In this document: positions 10,885 to 21,499 of the stretch, piece after piece
How positions within the stretch are numbered: position 1 is the stretch's first letter
How the letters are laid out: each line of letters opens with the position of its first letter
Assembly (NCBI GenBank): GCA_030847615.1
Contig: JAUMIR010000005.1
Coordinates: 213,698,645 to 213,762,644, forward strand
Direction: 5' to 3'
DNA: 64,000 nucleotides
Source: Gambelia wislizenii
Taxonomy: Eukaryota; Chordata; Lepidosauria; Squamata; Crotaphytidae
The notes under the pieces: model-generated
Databases searched by the model: none
Seen by the model: the letters and a program-made list of their open reading frames with translations, nothing else
What the model was told of the DNA's origin: nothing
Translations under genes and position numbers: made by a program

Positions 10885-11786
10885 GAAAGATTAAAGATGC
10901 TTTTGAGGCCTACGGTCGAGTTTCTGGTGCTTGACTTAACATGGAAAGGAGTTTTTTGATCAGACTTTTTGCTGCAGAGGACAAGATGGCACCTATTCCT
11001 CTAAAGGATGTAGTTGAAGGAAAGGAAGGGTGGCAAGCAGAGCAAGAGGCAAAGATGGATAGGGTGAAGATCCTGGGGCTGAATTTTGCAGTGGCTCCCG
11101 AAGAATGGAAAGAAAATTGGTATCGCTGGTTGGAAAAAGTGAAGGAGAGGGTGGCCCTCTGGCAGAGATGGAAGCTGACCATTTACCAGAGAGCCGCTTT
11201 TGTAAATACCTACCTGCTTCCGGTGGCAGCCAACTTGGCGGCTGTTTTCCCACCTCCGGATTCAGTGATTAAAGAAGCTGATCGAGTTCTCTTCAAGTTC
11301 CTTTGGGGAATGGCCACATTCCCCCTGGCAAGGGCAGTGGCTTATGGGCAGGTAGAACAAGGGGGCCTGGACTTCTCAGCCCTGGGACCTAAGTTCATTG
11401 CCATCTTTTCTGCCCAACATTTTGGGAAAGTTTCTCTGTTGCAAAAGGGTCAGATTCAACCTCAGGCTTGGCTAGTTTTGTTTTGTGAGTGCTGGATGGG
11501 GACAAGATGGGGAAAGACTTGGTGGGAGGAAGGCTCATTAAGTTTTAGGTTTTCTTTGCCTGAAAAATCGAAAGCACCAGATTATTTGAGAGACTTTGTT
11601 TTTTACATGAAGAAATATAGAATTCATGCTGAGGAGTTGAAGGGGGAAGACAGACCAGGTCAGAGGATCAAGAGCTTCAAGAGAGGTTTGTACAGGAAAA
11701 TAGTAGAAGAGATTTACATTAATCCATGTTTGCAAAAACGTCAGGCCAAAACTAGATTCATCGGAGTACCTAAATCACCAGACTAA
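10885..11786 (+). pseudogene. LINE post-RT segment (pseudogene)
   Basis: This continues the reverse transcriptase frame after the 78-bp insert. A TGA at about 10936, in a context that would read GA(stop)LN where the family has a basic residue, breaks it. After that an open frame runs to 11786 with WYRWLEKVKERVALWQRWK, IYQRAAFVNTYLLPVAANLA and FKFLWGMATFPLARAVAYGQ, the thumb-like and linker region of Tx1/L1-group LINEs. The frame is lost after PKSPD. Confidence 0.75.
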
Positions 11787-11899
11787 CCCAATTGAGTATT
11801 TCATGGACAAAAGGGTCCCCAAAAAGTTGTGGGACTTGAGGTGAAGACTCTACCATCAGGTTCTTAACCTGAGGGGAAGGAGACCGTGGACTGCAGAGG

Positions 11900-12411
11900 A
11901 TGAGTAGACTTGTCCTTGTCTGAAATGTAAAAAGGCTGAGATTTTGAGTGGCGTGGCACAGAAGGAGACGATCAGGCATTTTGTCCAGGACTGCCCGAGT
12001 GCCCGGGAAACATGGGAGGATGTGGCCCGGGTCCTGGATTGGCCAGATTTGGCACAGCAGGCTTGGGAGACAGTGCTTTCGGGGACTGAACCTCCAGAGG
12101 GTGTCAGGGGACCCAGAAAGTCAGTGGGCCAAAAGAGGAAGAGGAAGAAGTCTGGTTCCATGGCTGAGAGGTTTTGGAAAGTGCCTTGGTCCACAGTGCG
12201 CCTGGTAAACCTCTATGTGATGTTAGGGTTAGTTTTCCAAAGACAAAGGGAGCTGAAAAGTCAAAATCTGCAGGATGTAAAAGGCACTGCTTATTATTAT
12301 TACCCTAACGTAATTGAAAATTTAGCGCTGAGTGAAAAAGAGAAATTACCAAATCATTGTTGGAAAAAGTTTTGGCCATGGTTTAGTGAGACAACCCCAG
12401 CAATAACATAA
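11900..12411 (+). pseudogene. LINE C-terminal Cys/His segment (pseudogene)
   Basis: After an in-frame stop near 11908 the frame reads CPCLKCKKA...RHFVQDCP, a C-x2-C...H...C arrangement found near the C terminus of several LINE proteins. It is followed by WEDVARVLDW and a basic stretch (KSVGQKRKRKKSG), and ends at TAA 12409-12411. The downstream A/T-rich 3' region (TTTTATTATTATTATTATTG) may be the 3' untranslated end. Confidence 0.65.
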
Positions 12412-12744
12412 AGGGATATTTTAAATAAATATTTTATTATTATTATTATTGTATTTTTGTATTATTTTGTATTTTTTTTATTAATCTTTTATTGATTTTT
12501 TCTTTTCTAAATAGGTACAATTGAAATGTGTAAATATAATGTGATTATAGTGTGCTTAGATTAAGAGTAAAAATGTATTAGTGTTAGGATAGATAGTTTT
12601 ATTTTTGTACAGTATTAGTAAGAAAACAATTATTATTATTTTTGCATTATTGTTATGGCCTTTTGCAGCCGGGTGTATTTTTCAGTAGAATGGTCTTATT
12701 CCAATTTTTAAAAAAATTCCTAGTAAACAACACTATTACAGAGG

Positions 12745-14135
12745 TATGTGCTAATCCCCTTTTGGGCCCTCTTGGTTATGAGTCACACATCATAAACAAA
12801 CAAATAAGCTAGGCAACTCTTATCCCCAGGAAATATCCCTTTGCACGCTCCTCCTGTCCTACAATGCAAGGTTGTCATAAACCAATCCGTTTCTATCTCT
12901 CAGCCATTAACAGCAATCAGCAGAGTATCAGTTTCCTTTGTTTAAACAGTGGGAAACCCATCTAAGCTTTGTTCTAAGCCCAAATTCCCCTTCAGGACAC
13001 AAAATAAAGGACTTTATCACAAGAGGCTGAAATTGCAGAATTACAGCGAGGTAGTAGTACGAATGGCTTCCCGTTATCACATGACGTCATTGTCCTCTCA
13101 TGGTCCAGCTGTGCTCCAGCCATTAATAGTGTAACTTTTCATTCATAGGCAAAACCAGTGAATAGCTGTCAATAGTGCTCTTTTTGCAGTATTGATGAGT
13201 GTGTGATAATTCCATCCTGCTCTAGTTCCAATATTACTGCGTGAATGAGAGTTCCTGCCTCCCCCCCTCCCAATTCCCAATGTGAACACATAATTAAACT
13301 TTGGGGTGGAGAATGTAAAGAGGACCTCCAGGACACTCTTTTAATGAACTGTCACTATTTCCTGGAACTTTTTTTGTTTGTTTAATTAAGTTGTGAATTT
13401 GTTAGTTTCTTTGTTAATTCCTTTGTTTTTGGTGTGTTTAATTGAAATGACATCTTATTGCATGAACATCCAAAATCTTGCCCATGCAAAATTGCGGAAG
13501 TAGGAGTTTTTTTTTAAGATGCATGTGACACTCTGTCATTATGATGCAATGTGAAAACAAGTGGTACTATAGCGTGAGTTTAAATCCGTTCTTAAAACAC
13601 TAGTAGGTGTTGTGAGTTCTTCCATTAGCAGTAGTGTTATGCAATTATGGCGATGTGCAACAATTATTGTAATCATGCCACTGTTTCTGCTTTCCTCAGT
13701 TGTGGAATTACAGCGTTTTTAGATGCTCATGTGATCAAGTCCACAGTTTAAATATTAGTCCCAAACAATAGCAAGGTGTGCCACTACTGGGGAGACCCTG
13801 CCACTCTCTCTGTCTGTCTCCCTGATCAAAGCTTCCAGTGCTACCCCCAGACTTCGAGTTATTCTCTACTCTCAAGAATGGTAAATATAGTCCTATCTCC
13901 TGAATCTATTCCTCTATCCAAACTTTCTGCCCTAAATTCTACGTTAGCCTTGTGCGGTTCTTGTGAGTTTGTGTTGCACGTGTGACTGCTTTTGTACTAT
14001 TTTCAAATAAAAAGACATCTATTTTATTTCGACCTGGAGTTCTCTGCAGTTAGTACTGGTATATGCAGGTGCAAAGGTCCCTACCCGCTTCTCACAGCCT
14101 TCCATTTGAGCTAATCATAATTCCCCCAAATATTA
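12745..14135 (+). mobile_element. LTR-like repeat, copy B, split by a MITE
   Basis: The outer parts (12745-13008 and 13743-14135) align with copy A at 1550-2180: CCATTAACAGCAATCAGCAG, GTGGGAAACCCATCTAAGC, TTTAAATATTAGTCCCAAAC, TCTATTCCTCTATCCAAAC, CGTTAGCCTTGTG, AATAAAAAG near 14007 and TTAGTACTGGTATATGCAGG. The inserted 13009-13742 element interrupts the region just before the TATA-like sequence. As in copy A, precise termini are unresolved. Confidence 0.45.
13009..13742. mobile_element. DNA-transposon MITE with GGACTTTATCA ends, copy 1
   Basis: Ends GGACTTTATCACA and TGTGATCAAGTCC are near-perfect inverted repeats. A second inverted copy of GAATTACAGC lies just inside both ends. The element is homologous to 35133-35727 along its length (GCTCCAG, TTTTTGCAGTATTGA, CTCACCCATGC/CTTGCCCATGC, AATAATGCCACT/AATCATGCCACT). 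It is noncoding and nested in LTR-like copy B. Superfamily not determined. Confidence 0.7.
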
Positions 14136-14999
14136 ATATATTTCTGAGATTGTGGGTAGGCTCGCCATGGACTTTTGAATAAAGGTCTGCCATTGCCACT
14201 TGGCAACTGTGAAAACTTAGCAGTCATGAGATAAAACTGAGGTTGGTGAACTCCCCTCCTAAAACCACTGGTGGAACTTTTGGGAAAATATACCTGGGGC
14301 CATATGACAACAATGGGCAGGGACTGTGGTATTTTTACGGATCTGGTCTAGAGCTTTCTGGCTGGACCACAGATACAGAAATGCTTCAGAACATAAATAA
14401 GCAAGCAAACAAGACTGCAATGCTGCATACAGTTAAAATGTTTAAATCCCACTGAGATTTTAACTGCCTTGTGGGCTGGATTGTAGTTTAAATGATTTGC
14501 ATTGAGACAATGGACTCAGGAATTTGCTTGGTTTTTCATTTTGGGAGGGTGAACAACAGCCTGTGAATTGCCCTCTTATTGTCATTCTGTCTTAATTTCA
14601 CACTCAACAGAGTAGCTCTGTAACTGTCAGTAGGACTCCTGAAGAAAAAGTTATGATGTTCACAGTCAATATACCATAGTGTAAAAAGGCAGTGTGCCTT
14701 GGTGCTTTTTTTTTAAGCTACAAAATCGAAATAAAGTGATGTATTTTTCTGACTGTTTATAATTTTAGTTTGCTACAACAATGATATTAAAAAGATGTTT
14801 AAACACGCAAATATTTTGCCTAAGGGTTGAGCTTTCCACTGGTCTTTGTGCTCAGGCTTGCAAGAAGGGTGGAAATTGCTCCAGCTAGCTGGCATCGCAA
14901 CATTGGGGAGGGGGGAGCCGAATACTTGTTGCATAGGCTCCCCCTCCCCCCTTTTTTTAGTAGCTGTTGCTGATGAGCAAAGTTTGTTGCTCTTGTTTG
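14136..14999. other. Non-genic stretch upstream of the ELK3 island
   Basis: There are only short frames. GC content begins to rise after 14840. No exon, RNA gene or named repeat recognised. Confidence 0.4.
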
Positions 15000-16700
15000 A
15001 AGCTCCTCCCCGGGGGTGCAGAACAGGAAGAGGTGGAGGTCAGAGGGAGCTGCTGGAGTGCGTGTGTGTGTGCCTGCCTATAAGAAAAGTTACCATTACC
15101 GTTTTACTATGTGTGTGTCTTATGTTACAGCAATGCTGCCTGCACATCAGTGGCCAGAGAGAGGGGAGAAGGGAGGAAAAGCCTGTTTACACAGACTGCA
15201 AACCGCCTGGGGAATAATGCAGGAAAGGAAGTGAGCCGGCTCTCTGTCTGACTGCTCCAACTTCCTGCTCTCTCTCTCTGTCGCTCTCTCTCTCACACAC
15301 ACACCCCAACCGGGGGGTGGGTGGGTTGGGGTTGGGGTGGGGGGGTGGAAGAGTAAGAAGCCGGTGGGGGGGGGGAGAATATCAGACTCTCATTACAAGA
15401 GCAACGGAGCTCTTTCCGAGGACTGTCAAGCATGGAAAACCGGGGGATTTTACCCAGCTCCCTTTAAAACGGCAAGAAGAGGATCGGCAAAGAGCGCCCC
15501 CCCCGGCTTTTGGGTACGTGAGTTCTCGACAATGGGGCCCGAGTTGAAAGTGTGGGGAGAAGAGGGGAAAGGGCGAAGGGGAGACAGGTGGGGAAGGGGA
15601 TGGCGCGGGACTGTTGGGGGGGTAGGGGTACCCCCCATTCTTTTATCGGTTGAAAAAAGGGGGGACCCCCAAGGAAGGGGAGAGGAGAGCCGGGCTCCCC
15701 CTGGCTGTGTTGCGCGCGTGTGCTCGGAGGGGCGGGCGGCCGGGCGGCAACTTGGAGCGCCGCGCGAGAGAAGTGCCATCTGGCAGTGGGGGTGGGGGGA
15801 TGTCTGAGGGAGAAAATGGGGGTGTCGTGGCCTCCTGCGGGGGCGGGGTGGGGTTCCTTGGCCGTAGGAGACGACGCAAAGCTGACTCTCCGCTCCGTGT
15901 CCTCCCCGCACCCCGTGAGGGGAGAAATCTATCTGAGGGACGTGTTAATGTCACTGTGTTTGTGTGTGTAAGAATGAAGTGGACCCTCCACCTGCTGTGG
16001 ATTAAAAACGGGGGGAAGAAAAAGAAGGGGCGTTTTTGGGGGGCGGCGCCGGGGGATAGAGAGGGGGTATGAGAAGAAACACACACACACACACAACTTG
16101 GCCGAGGAGATGTGGACACGCTTGTTGTTTCGCTCAAACCAAAGCGGGTGAACGTGTGGATGGGCTCCTGCACGAAAAGGCCGGGCTGTGGGTGGTGGTG
16201 GTGGGGAGAGGGTAATCCTGGCACGGCTGGGGAGGAGGCATTTGGGTCGGGGCTTTCCTACCGGGAGGGCGATGGAGAGGCGAAGAGAGGCTCCGCCTGA
16301 CAGGTCTGAGGCGGAGAGAGGCTTTCTTTTCACTCTCAAGGAGTTCCCTCGCCCTGGGACACTTTTGCGCGCGGAGACCCTCACGCTCGCTCAGGCGGGC
16401 GCGCGGGAGGGATTTGCGGGTGTCCAGGACCTGGCCGAGGCGGATGAGGGGATCCCGCTCGGAGCAGCCACATGGGCCGTTTGGCCGAGACAATGAATTT
16501 GGAGTGTGTGCGTGTGTGTGTGTGTTCGCGTGGAGGAGGAGGAGGAGGAGGAGGAGGGGCTCGCTTACACGGCTCTGTGTAGCCCTGGAGGAGTTACACG
16601 AGATTGTTCAGGTCCGGGGCATAGTGTTGCGGGGTGTGGGGATTGGGGGGTGGAAGGAGAGGAAGCAACGGCCAAAGGGGGAGGTTGGAGGCCTGGGGGG
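15000..16700 (+). promoter_or_regulatory. ELK3: CpG-rich promoter island, presumably ELK3
   Basis: The stretch is strongly GC-rich with many CG dinucleotides, in an otherwise AT-rich, CpG-poor window. It is the only such non-tandem region upstream of the ELK3 coding exons and on a plausible distance scale for this gene. It contains ETS-core sequences (ACAGGAAG near 15023, AAAGGAAGTGAG near 15222, CTTCCTGC near 15262), a weak TATA-like TATAAG at 15079, GC-box-like GGGGCGGG near 15730 and 15842, and short (TG)n, (AC)n and (GGA)n runs. Start site and activity are inferred; open frames across it are composition artefacts. Confidence 0.6.
15200..15517 (+). other. ELK3: Candidate noncoding first exon of ELK3
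   Basis: In mammals ELK3 begins with an untranslated exon and the ATG is in exon 2, so a 5' exon is expected upstream. A strong donor-like TAC|GTGAGT lies at 15515-15523 (GT at 15518), inside the CpG island and after a polypyrimidine/(AC)n leader region. A competing donor, GGG|GTACGT-like, lies at 15514. The start is a guess. If correct, the first intron is about 35 kb. Only transcript data can confirm this. Confidence 0.3.
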
Positions 16701-18049
16701 GGGGAGTGTTAGGAGAGTTTCTGGCTTGTCTGGAAACAGCAAGACTAATTGCCATGCGCTTCCGGTTTGAAACTGGCAGCAGACAACATCTTGAAAATGA
16801 GTCACTGCTGCTCACAAAAGAAACTCTGTGGTTTTCTCCTTCTCAGGTTTATGTATTTGCTCATTTTACAGTTTCCTTTGTAGTCTTCACAGAAGGAGAA
16901 CAGGCACATTTCCTTCGCGCTCGCCCTTTCCCTCCATCAAACAACCTTACCCACCTCCCCCATCCATCCATTTTTATACTTTTACACCGTCAGCTCCACA
17001 AGAGAGGGGAGGGAAAGAAAACTGGAGAGTTGTTTTTGGATTTGGCTTTGGTGAAGGTTAGAGGGACTCTGATGCTGCAGGAGGAAAAAGTTCCCTGAAT
17101 TTTCCACTGACTGCAGGAAGAGAGCCCATTTAGTCATGGCTAAGTAATGTCTGCACACACCAACTAATCTCATTAGGCGTTTCCGTTCCCTAACACAGGA
17201 GGGTTTTGTGAAGTCCTCTCAGTCTTTCTGCCACTACAGTTGAAAGTGAGACAAGTTATATCTTTATTTAGTGGTGGTGAATGGTGGGGGGAACCAAGCT
17301 TGTTTAAGGCTGCATCTTGTTGGTCATGTGATGTTGAATGACTTTTTAGTGACAACTGAACAACGCAAAGATTTCATTTTAGCCCCCCCCCCCCAAAAAA
17401 TAAGAGCTTTGCTTTGGTAACCTTTTTTGCATTTGGTGGTTTGATGTTCAAGTCTTTCATAATTGTACATATTCTCATGAAGAACTATGTAAAGTGATCA
17501 AAGGCCTTAGCAAGGGAGTGAGTGGGTCTACTGTATCTCATTCCCTCCTGTCTCTCACCTTCTGTCTGTTTTTAGGAAAGACAAGATTACAAAATGTTTA
17601 ACCAACAAATACCTATATGACTACATTTGTCTAAATAAACTGGTTATAAATTAATAACATTTTGTATAATGTTTTTAAAGGTTTAATAACACCTATATTT
17701 AAATAGAAATTTACATCTACCAATGTTCAACAGCTAAAGAAAAATAATTTACATTAAAATATCTTTCTTAATCTGAATACTAATGACTGAAGGTAGGTCT
17801 GTCCAAGCCTTGAACACACATGTTGCTTTCTGTTTCTAGATGAAAAGGTGACCAGGCATCTAGGAAACTGCATTAATGCACAAATACTCTTATTCCAGAA
17901 TTAAATATACATGGAAAATATCACTATAAATCTATTATAAATGTGTATTTTAGTGGACACTGGTGATTTTTGATTTCTATTTTAATTTTCTTGTGTGCCA
18001 TCCAAATTCAAGGATGGCCTAAAAATTCAGTTAACCTAAGTATGCTCTT
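16701..18049. other. 5' part of ELK3 intron 1, nothing coding
   Basis: GC content falls away from the island. An AP-1-like TGAGTCA occurs at 16798-16804 close to it. The rest is AT-rich without recognised exons or named repeats. Confidence 0.4.
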
Positions 18050-19003
18050 GAGGCTTGTCTAACAGTGAAAAAAAACAAAAACCTCCTCATAGAATTCAAG
18101 GAGAATGCCTTTTGCCCCAATGGGATCCCGTAGTGATTCAATGTATTCGGAAGGAGCCCCCCCCCCCAAACTCCATTCTGCTGGAAAAGTTTTCCCCAAA
18201 GTTTTTTAAAAGTGCCTTCCTCCAAAGGAAATGTGCATTCCTGCATGTTGGGACAACCAGTATGATTTGTTGTGCAATCTGGAGAAGGCAGAACTGAACA
18301 TCTGATTGGTTGGATGTGCGCAGGGGAGGGCTTGCCGTCAAGCGCCCAGAAGCAATTTTCGTGCTACCAATCATGTGCTTTTAAAAACTTTTTTTAAACT
18401 GTCAATTTGGCAAACGGAACCCAGCAGCGAGATGACGAGGAGGTCAGCCGCTGCGAGGAAGAGGAGGAGAGACCGTGCTGCCCACCCTTCATCCATCCCA
18501 GTGCCAGGGGGCTTTTTGACGCTCTGGCTTCCTCTCATCTTCCTGGGCTGGGCTCTCCTTCTCTCACGCCTGTCCGCTGAGCTCAGTGTCAGTGGGCTTT
18601 GGAAGGGTGCCCTCCTCCTCCTCCTTCTCCACAACCAGTGGTTGGCCAGATGCCTCCTCCTGTCCCTTTGCAGCCAGAATTGGAGGCTGCTGCCACTGCT
18701 GGGATCAGTGAAGGGCGGGTGGCTTGGTCTCTCCTCCTCTTCATCACAACAGGCACCCTCTTTGTCATCCCTGGGTGCTGCCAGGTTCCCTTCGCCTTTC
18801 TGTGAGCATGTCCACCAATCATACACCCCCATGCAAAAAAACCCCATGGCTGCCATCTTGATTCATGGCGCTGTGAATGTCAAGAGTGGAGAGCTTTGTA
18901 GCCTATCATTTTTGAGAAAACACAGTGGAAACAAAACAACACTGCTGTGAATTGGCTATAATGCACAGGTATAAGCATTATTTCTTTTCATCTAGACAAG
19001 CCC
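18050..19003. mobile_element. MITE with GGCTTGTCTA ends, copy 1 (GC-rich interior)
   Basis: The left end AGGCTTGTCTAACAG and right end TCTAGACAAGCCC are inverted repeats. The left 300 bp align with 37584-38217 (GAGAAT-CC, CACATTCCTG/GCATTCCTG, CTGATTGGTTGGATG/CTGATTAGCTGGATG, AGGGCTTGC). The middle (18430-18800) is GC-rich, CCTCCTC-rich DNA whose long frames on both strands are not credible proteins. No transposase. Confidence 0.65.
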
Positions 19004-19400
19004 ATGGAATGTTTTTGGACTCAACCTTGTTCATAGAATTCTAGGTGTATGCAACAGTTAGTAGTCCTTTTTATCAATTAAATCTCCTGTGGCTACTGTT
19101 TAATAATAATAATAATAGTAGTAGTAGTAGTAGATTTTATTTCTTACCCTCCTCTTCCTAAGGCTCAAGGCAGATGTTTGCTAGGAAGGACCTGCTGGCC
19201 ATTTTTGTAACTTCAAGGGCTGGCTGTTGTGCTGTGCATGGGAGTGTCTGAAGAAAGTTTGGAAAGTGTAATAGCTTCTTGATGATCTGGCATCTCTTTT
19301 CAGGAACAAGGAGGTATGATTAAATTTAATGGATCCTTTAACTGGGCCGCAGTTTGCTGTCTGTGCATTCAGAGTGCTGGTTTTGACTTTTAAAAAAGTA

Positions 19401-19599
19401 TAGTCAGCCCTCTGTATCCATGGATTCTACATCCACAGATTGAATCAACCATAGCTTGAAAATATTTTTTTGTGGTGGGGAATTCCAAAAAGCAAACTTT
19501 GCTGTTCACCATTTTATATAAGGGCCATTGTATATAATGGGATTTTGGTATCCATGGGGGTCCTGAAACCAAACCCCAGCAGATACTGAGGGCCCACTG
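19401..19599. mobile_element. Tigger/mariner-like MITE, TA-flanked
   Basis: A TA (19399-19400) precedes AGTCAGCCCTCTGTATCC and the right end GATACTGAGGGCCCACTG is followed by TA (19600-19601). The inner blocks GGATTCTACATCCACAGATT and GGTATCCATGGGGGTCCTG match 5847-6075 in reverse orientation. Length is 199 bp, noncoding. Confidence 0.75.
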
Positions 19600-19697
19600 T
19601 ACTTTGAGCCTGTTGTCTACCTGAGATGTCATAGTCATAGAGGTTTGGATGATGTGATGAAATAGAACAGGGTCTTTTAAGTAGTTGCCCATAAATT

Positions 19698-20176
19698 TTG
19701 GATCATCCTGCCCAAGTGATTTGTGGGCCTGACAAGATGTCTCGGGAGGTGTGTTGTCTTCCTGGGGCAAAGATCCGTGATGTGACAGAGAGGCTAACAA
19801 GACTCATCAAGTCTATGGATCATTATCCCTTCCTTTTGGTCCATGTGGGATCCAATGATACTGCAAAGGCACAGCTTTCTGAAGATCAGAAGAGATTATG
19901 AGGCTCTGGGGAGGAAGCTGAAAGAAATGGATGCACAGGTTGTCATCTCATCTCTCCTGCCAGTTCAAGGGCATGGTCCAGGAAGGGAGAGGAAAATAGC
20001 CGACATAAACAACTGGCTCCATAGATGGTGTCACCAAGAACGATTTGGATTCTTGGATCATGGGCTGCGCTTCCATGAGGGGGGACTTCTGGCAAGAGAT
20101 GGGGTGCATCTCACAACAGTTGGCAGAAACATTTTTGCCTACAGTCTCAAGAATTTGATCAGGAGGGCTTTAAACT
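19698..20176 (+). pseudogene. CR1 ORF1 esterase-like domain (pseudogene)
   Basis: Two overlapping frames together cover the C-terminal half of CR1 ORF1: SREVCCLPGAKIRDVTERL, then LLVHVGSNDTAK, then after a frameshift near 19900 RKIADINNWLHRWCHQERF, FLDHGLRF and LLARDGVHLTTVGRNIFA. The GSND and DGVHLT blocks are those of the SGNH/GDSL-type hydrolase domain known in CR1 ORF1. The N-terminal part is missing. Confidence 0.75.
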
Positions 20177-20319
20177 GAGTCACATGGGGGAGGGAGACAG
20201 TATTCTGGAAGGCAAAAGGGCTGGAGAAAATAGTCAAACTGTCATAGAGGGAAGAAGGCAAACAGCACAAGGACCCAACAGTGGGAGGCAAAAAAACTTG
20301 CACAGGCAGCAAGTAAAGA

Positions 20320-21300
20320 GAACACATGGTCTTAGATGTCTCTACACCAATGCACAGAGCATGGGAAATAAGCAAGATGAACTTGAACTCCTAGCACAAC
20401 AAAGCAAATATAATAGGCATTACTGAAACCTGGTGGGATGAGTCTCAAGATTGGAATGTAGGAACAGAGGGGTATAACCTTTTTAAGAGAAACAGCCAAA
20501 CAGGAAAGGAGGAGGAATAGCATTATATGTCAGGGATATTTACATCAGTGAAGAGATCCATGACATCAATACTGGAAGCCAGGTGGAGAGCATCTGGATA
20601 AAAATTAGAGGGGAGGGAAACAACAGGGATGTTATTGTGGGACTCTACTACAGACCCCCAAGTCAGACAGAGGAATTGGATGATGCCTTTCTAGAACAGA
20701 TGACCACACATGCAGAAAGGAGAGATGTCGTAGTGATGGATGACTTCAACTATCCTGATATTTCCTGGAAATCTAACTCAACCAAAACTTCAAGGTCTAG
20801 CAAATTCCTGACTTGCCTGGAAGACAATTTCATTGTCCAAAAAGTGGAAGAGGCAACAAGGGGGTCAGCTATTTTAGATCTGATCCTAACCAACAGGGAT
20901 GACCTGGTTAATGGGGTACAAGTGGTGGGATCCTTAGGTGAGAGTGATCATGTTCTCCTGGAGTTTGTTATACAATGGAAGGGAGAAGCCAGGCATAGGC
21001 AGACACGCATTCTAGACTTTAGGAGAGCTGATTTCAATAAACTCAGGGAAATACTGGGGGTGATCCCATGGTCAGGAATACTAAAAGAGAAGGGACTTCA
21101 AGACGGATGGGACTTTCTCAAAAGGGAGATACTGAAGGCACAATTTCAAACAGTACCAGTGAGGAAGAAAAATGGGAGGTGTCTCAAGAAACCAGGATGG
21201 ATGACTAAAGAACTTTCAACAGAGCTAAGTTTTAAATGGAACATGTATAGGAAATGGAAAAAGGGGGAAAGAAAAATTCAAACAGATAGCGAACACGTGT
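20320..21300 (+). pseudogene. CR1 ORF2 endonuclease domain (pseudogene)
   Basis: The start is LRCLYTNAQSMGNKQDELE, followed by frameshifts near 20420 (GITETWWDES lies in the next frame) and 20510. The main block from 20583 has IVGLYYRPPSQTEELDD, VVMDDFNYPDISW, LDLILTNRDDLV and GESDHVLLEF. These are the catalytic motifs of an apurinic-type endonuclease (ETWW, GDFN and SDH in the family; here MDDFN replaces GDFN). The frame ends near 21300 in KWKKG followed by a stop. Confidence 0.8.
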
Positions 21301-21499
21301 AGGAGTAAAGTCAGGAAAGCTAAAGCGCAGAATGAGCTCAGGCTCATAGAGAGGTTAAGAAGAACAAAAAGGGTTTTTTGGGGGTATGTCCACAGCAAAA
21401 GGAAGAAGAAGGAAATGGTAGGGCCACTACATGTAGAAGATGGCAAAATGCTAATGGGACAGAGAAAAGGCAGAATTACTCAACACCTTCTTTGCTTCA

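Larger units (their letters stand above)
8975..12420 (+). mobile_element. Decayed Tx1-like (L1-group) LINE
   Basis: This is a long non-LTR retrotransposon in sense orientation. It has the end of an endonuclease-like domain (DHSLI motif near 9285, frameshifted against what follows), a reverse transcriptase (9315-10806), a post-RT segment (10941-11786) and a C-terminal cysteine/histidine segment (11900-12411). The post-RT motifs (WKLTIYQRAAFVNTYLLPVA, FKFLWG) resemble Tx1-clade LINEs, but the clade is my inference from memory. Several stops and frameshifts make it nonfunctional. Both ends are approximate; no target duplication was found. Confidence 0.65.

Noticed and set aside
15337..16500. Many frames of 100-190 codons on both strands in the CpG island
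   Set aside because: GC-rich DNA is poor in stop codons. None has a domain, splice context or consistent codon use.
18306..18950. 214-codon frame with leucine-rich stretches suggesting membrane segments
   Set aside because: It lies inside a MITE and reads through CT-rich low-complexity DNA. An overlapping frame is open on the other strand.
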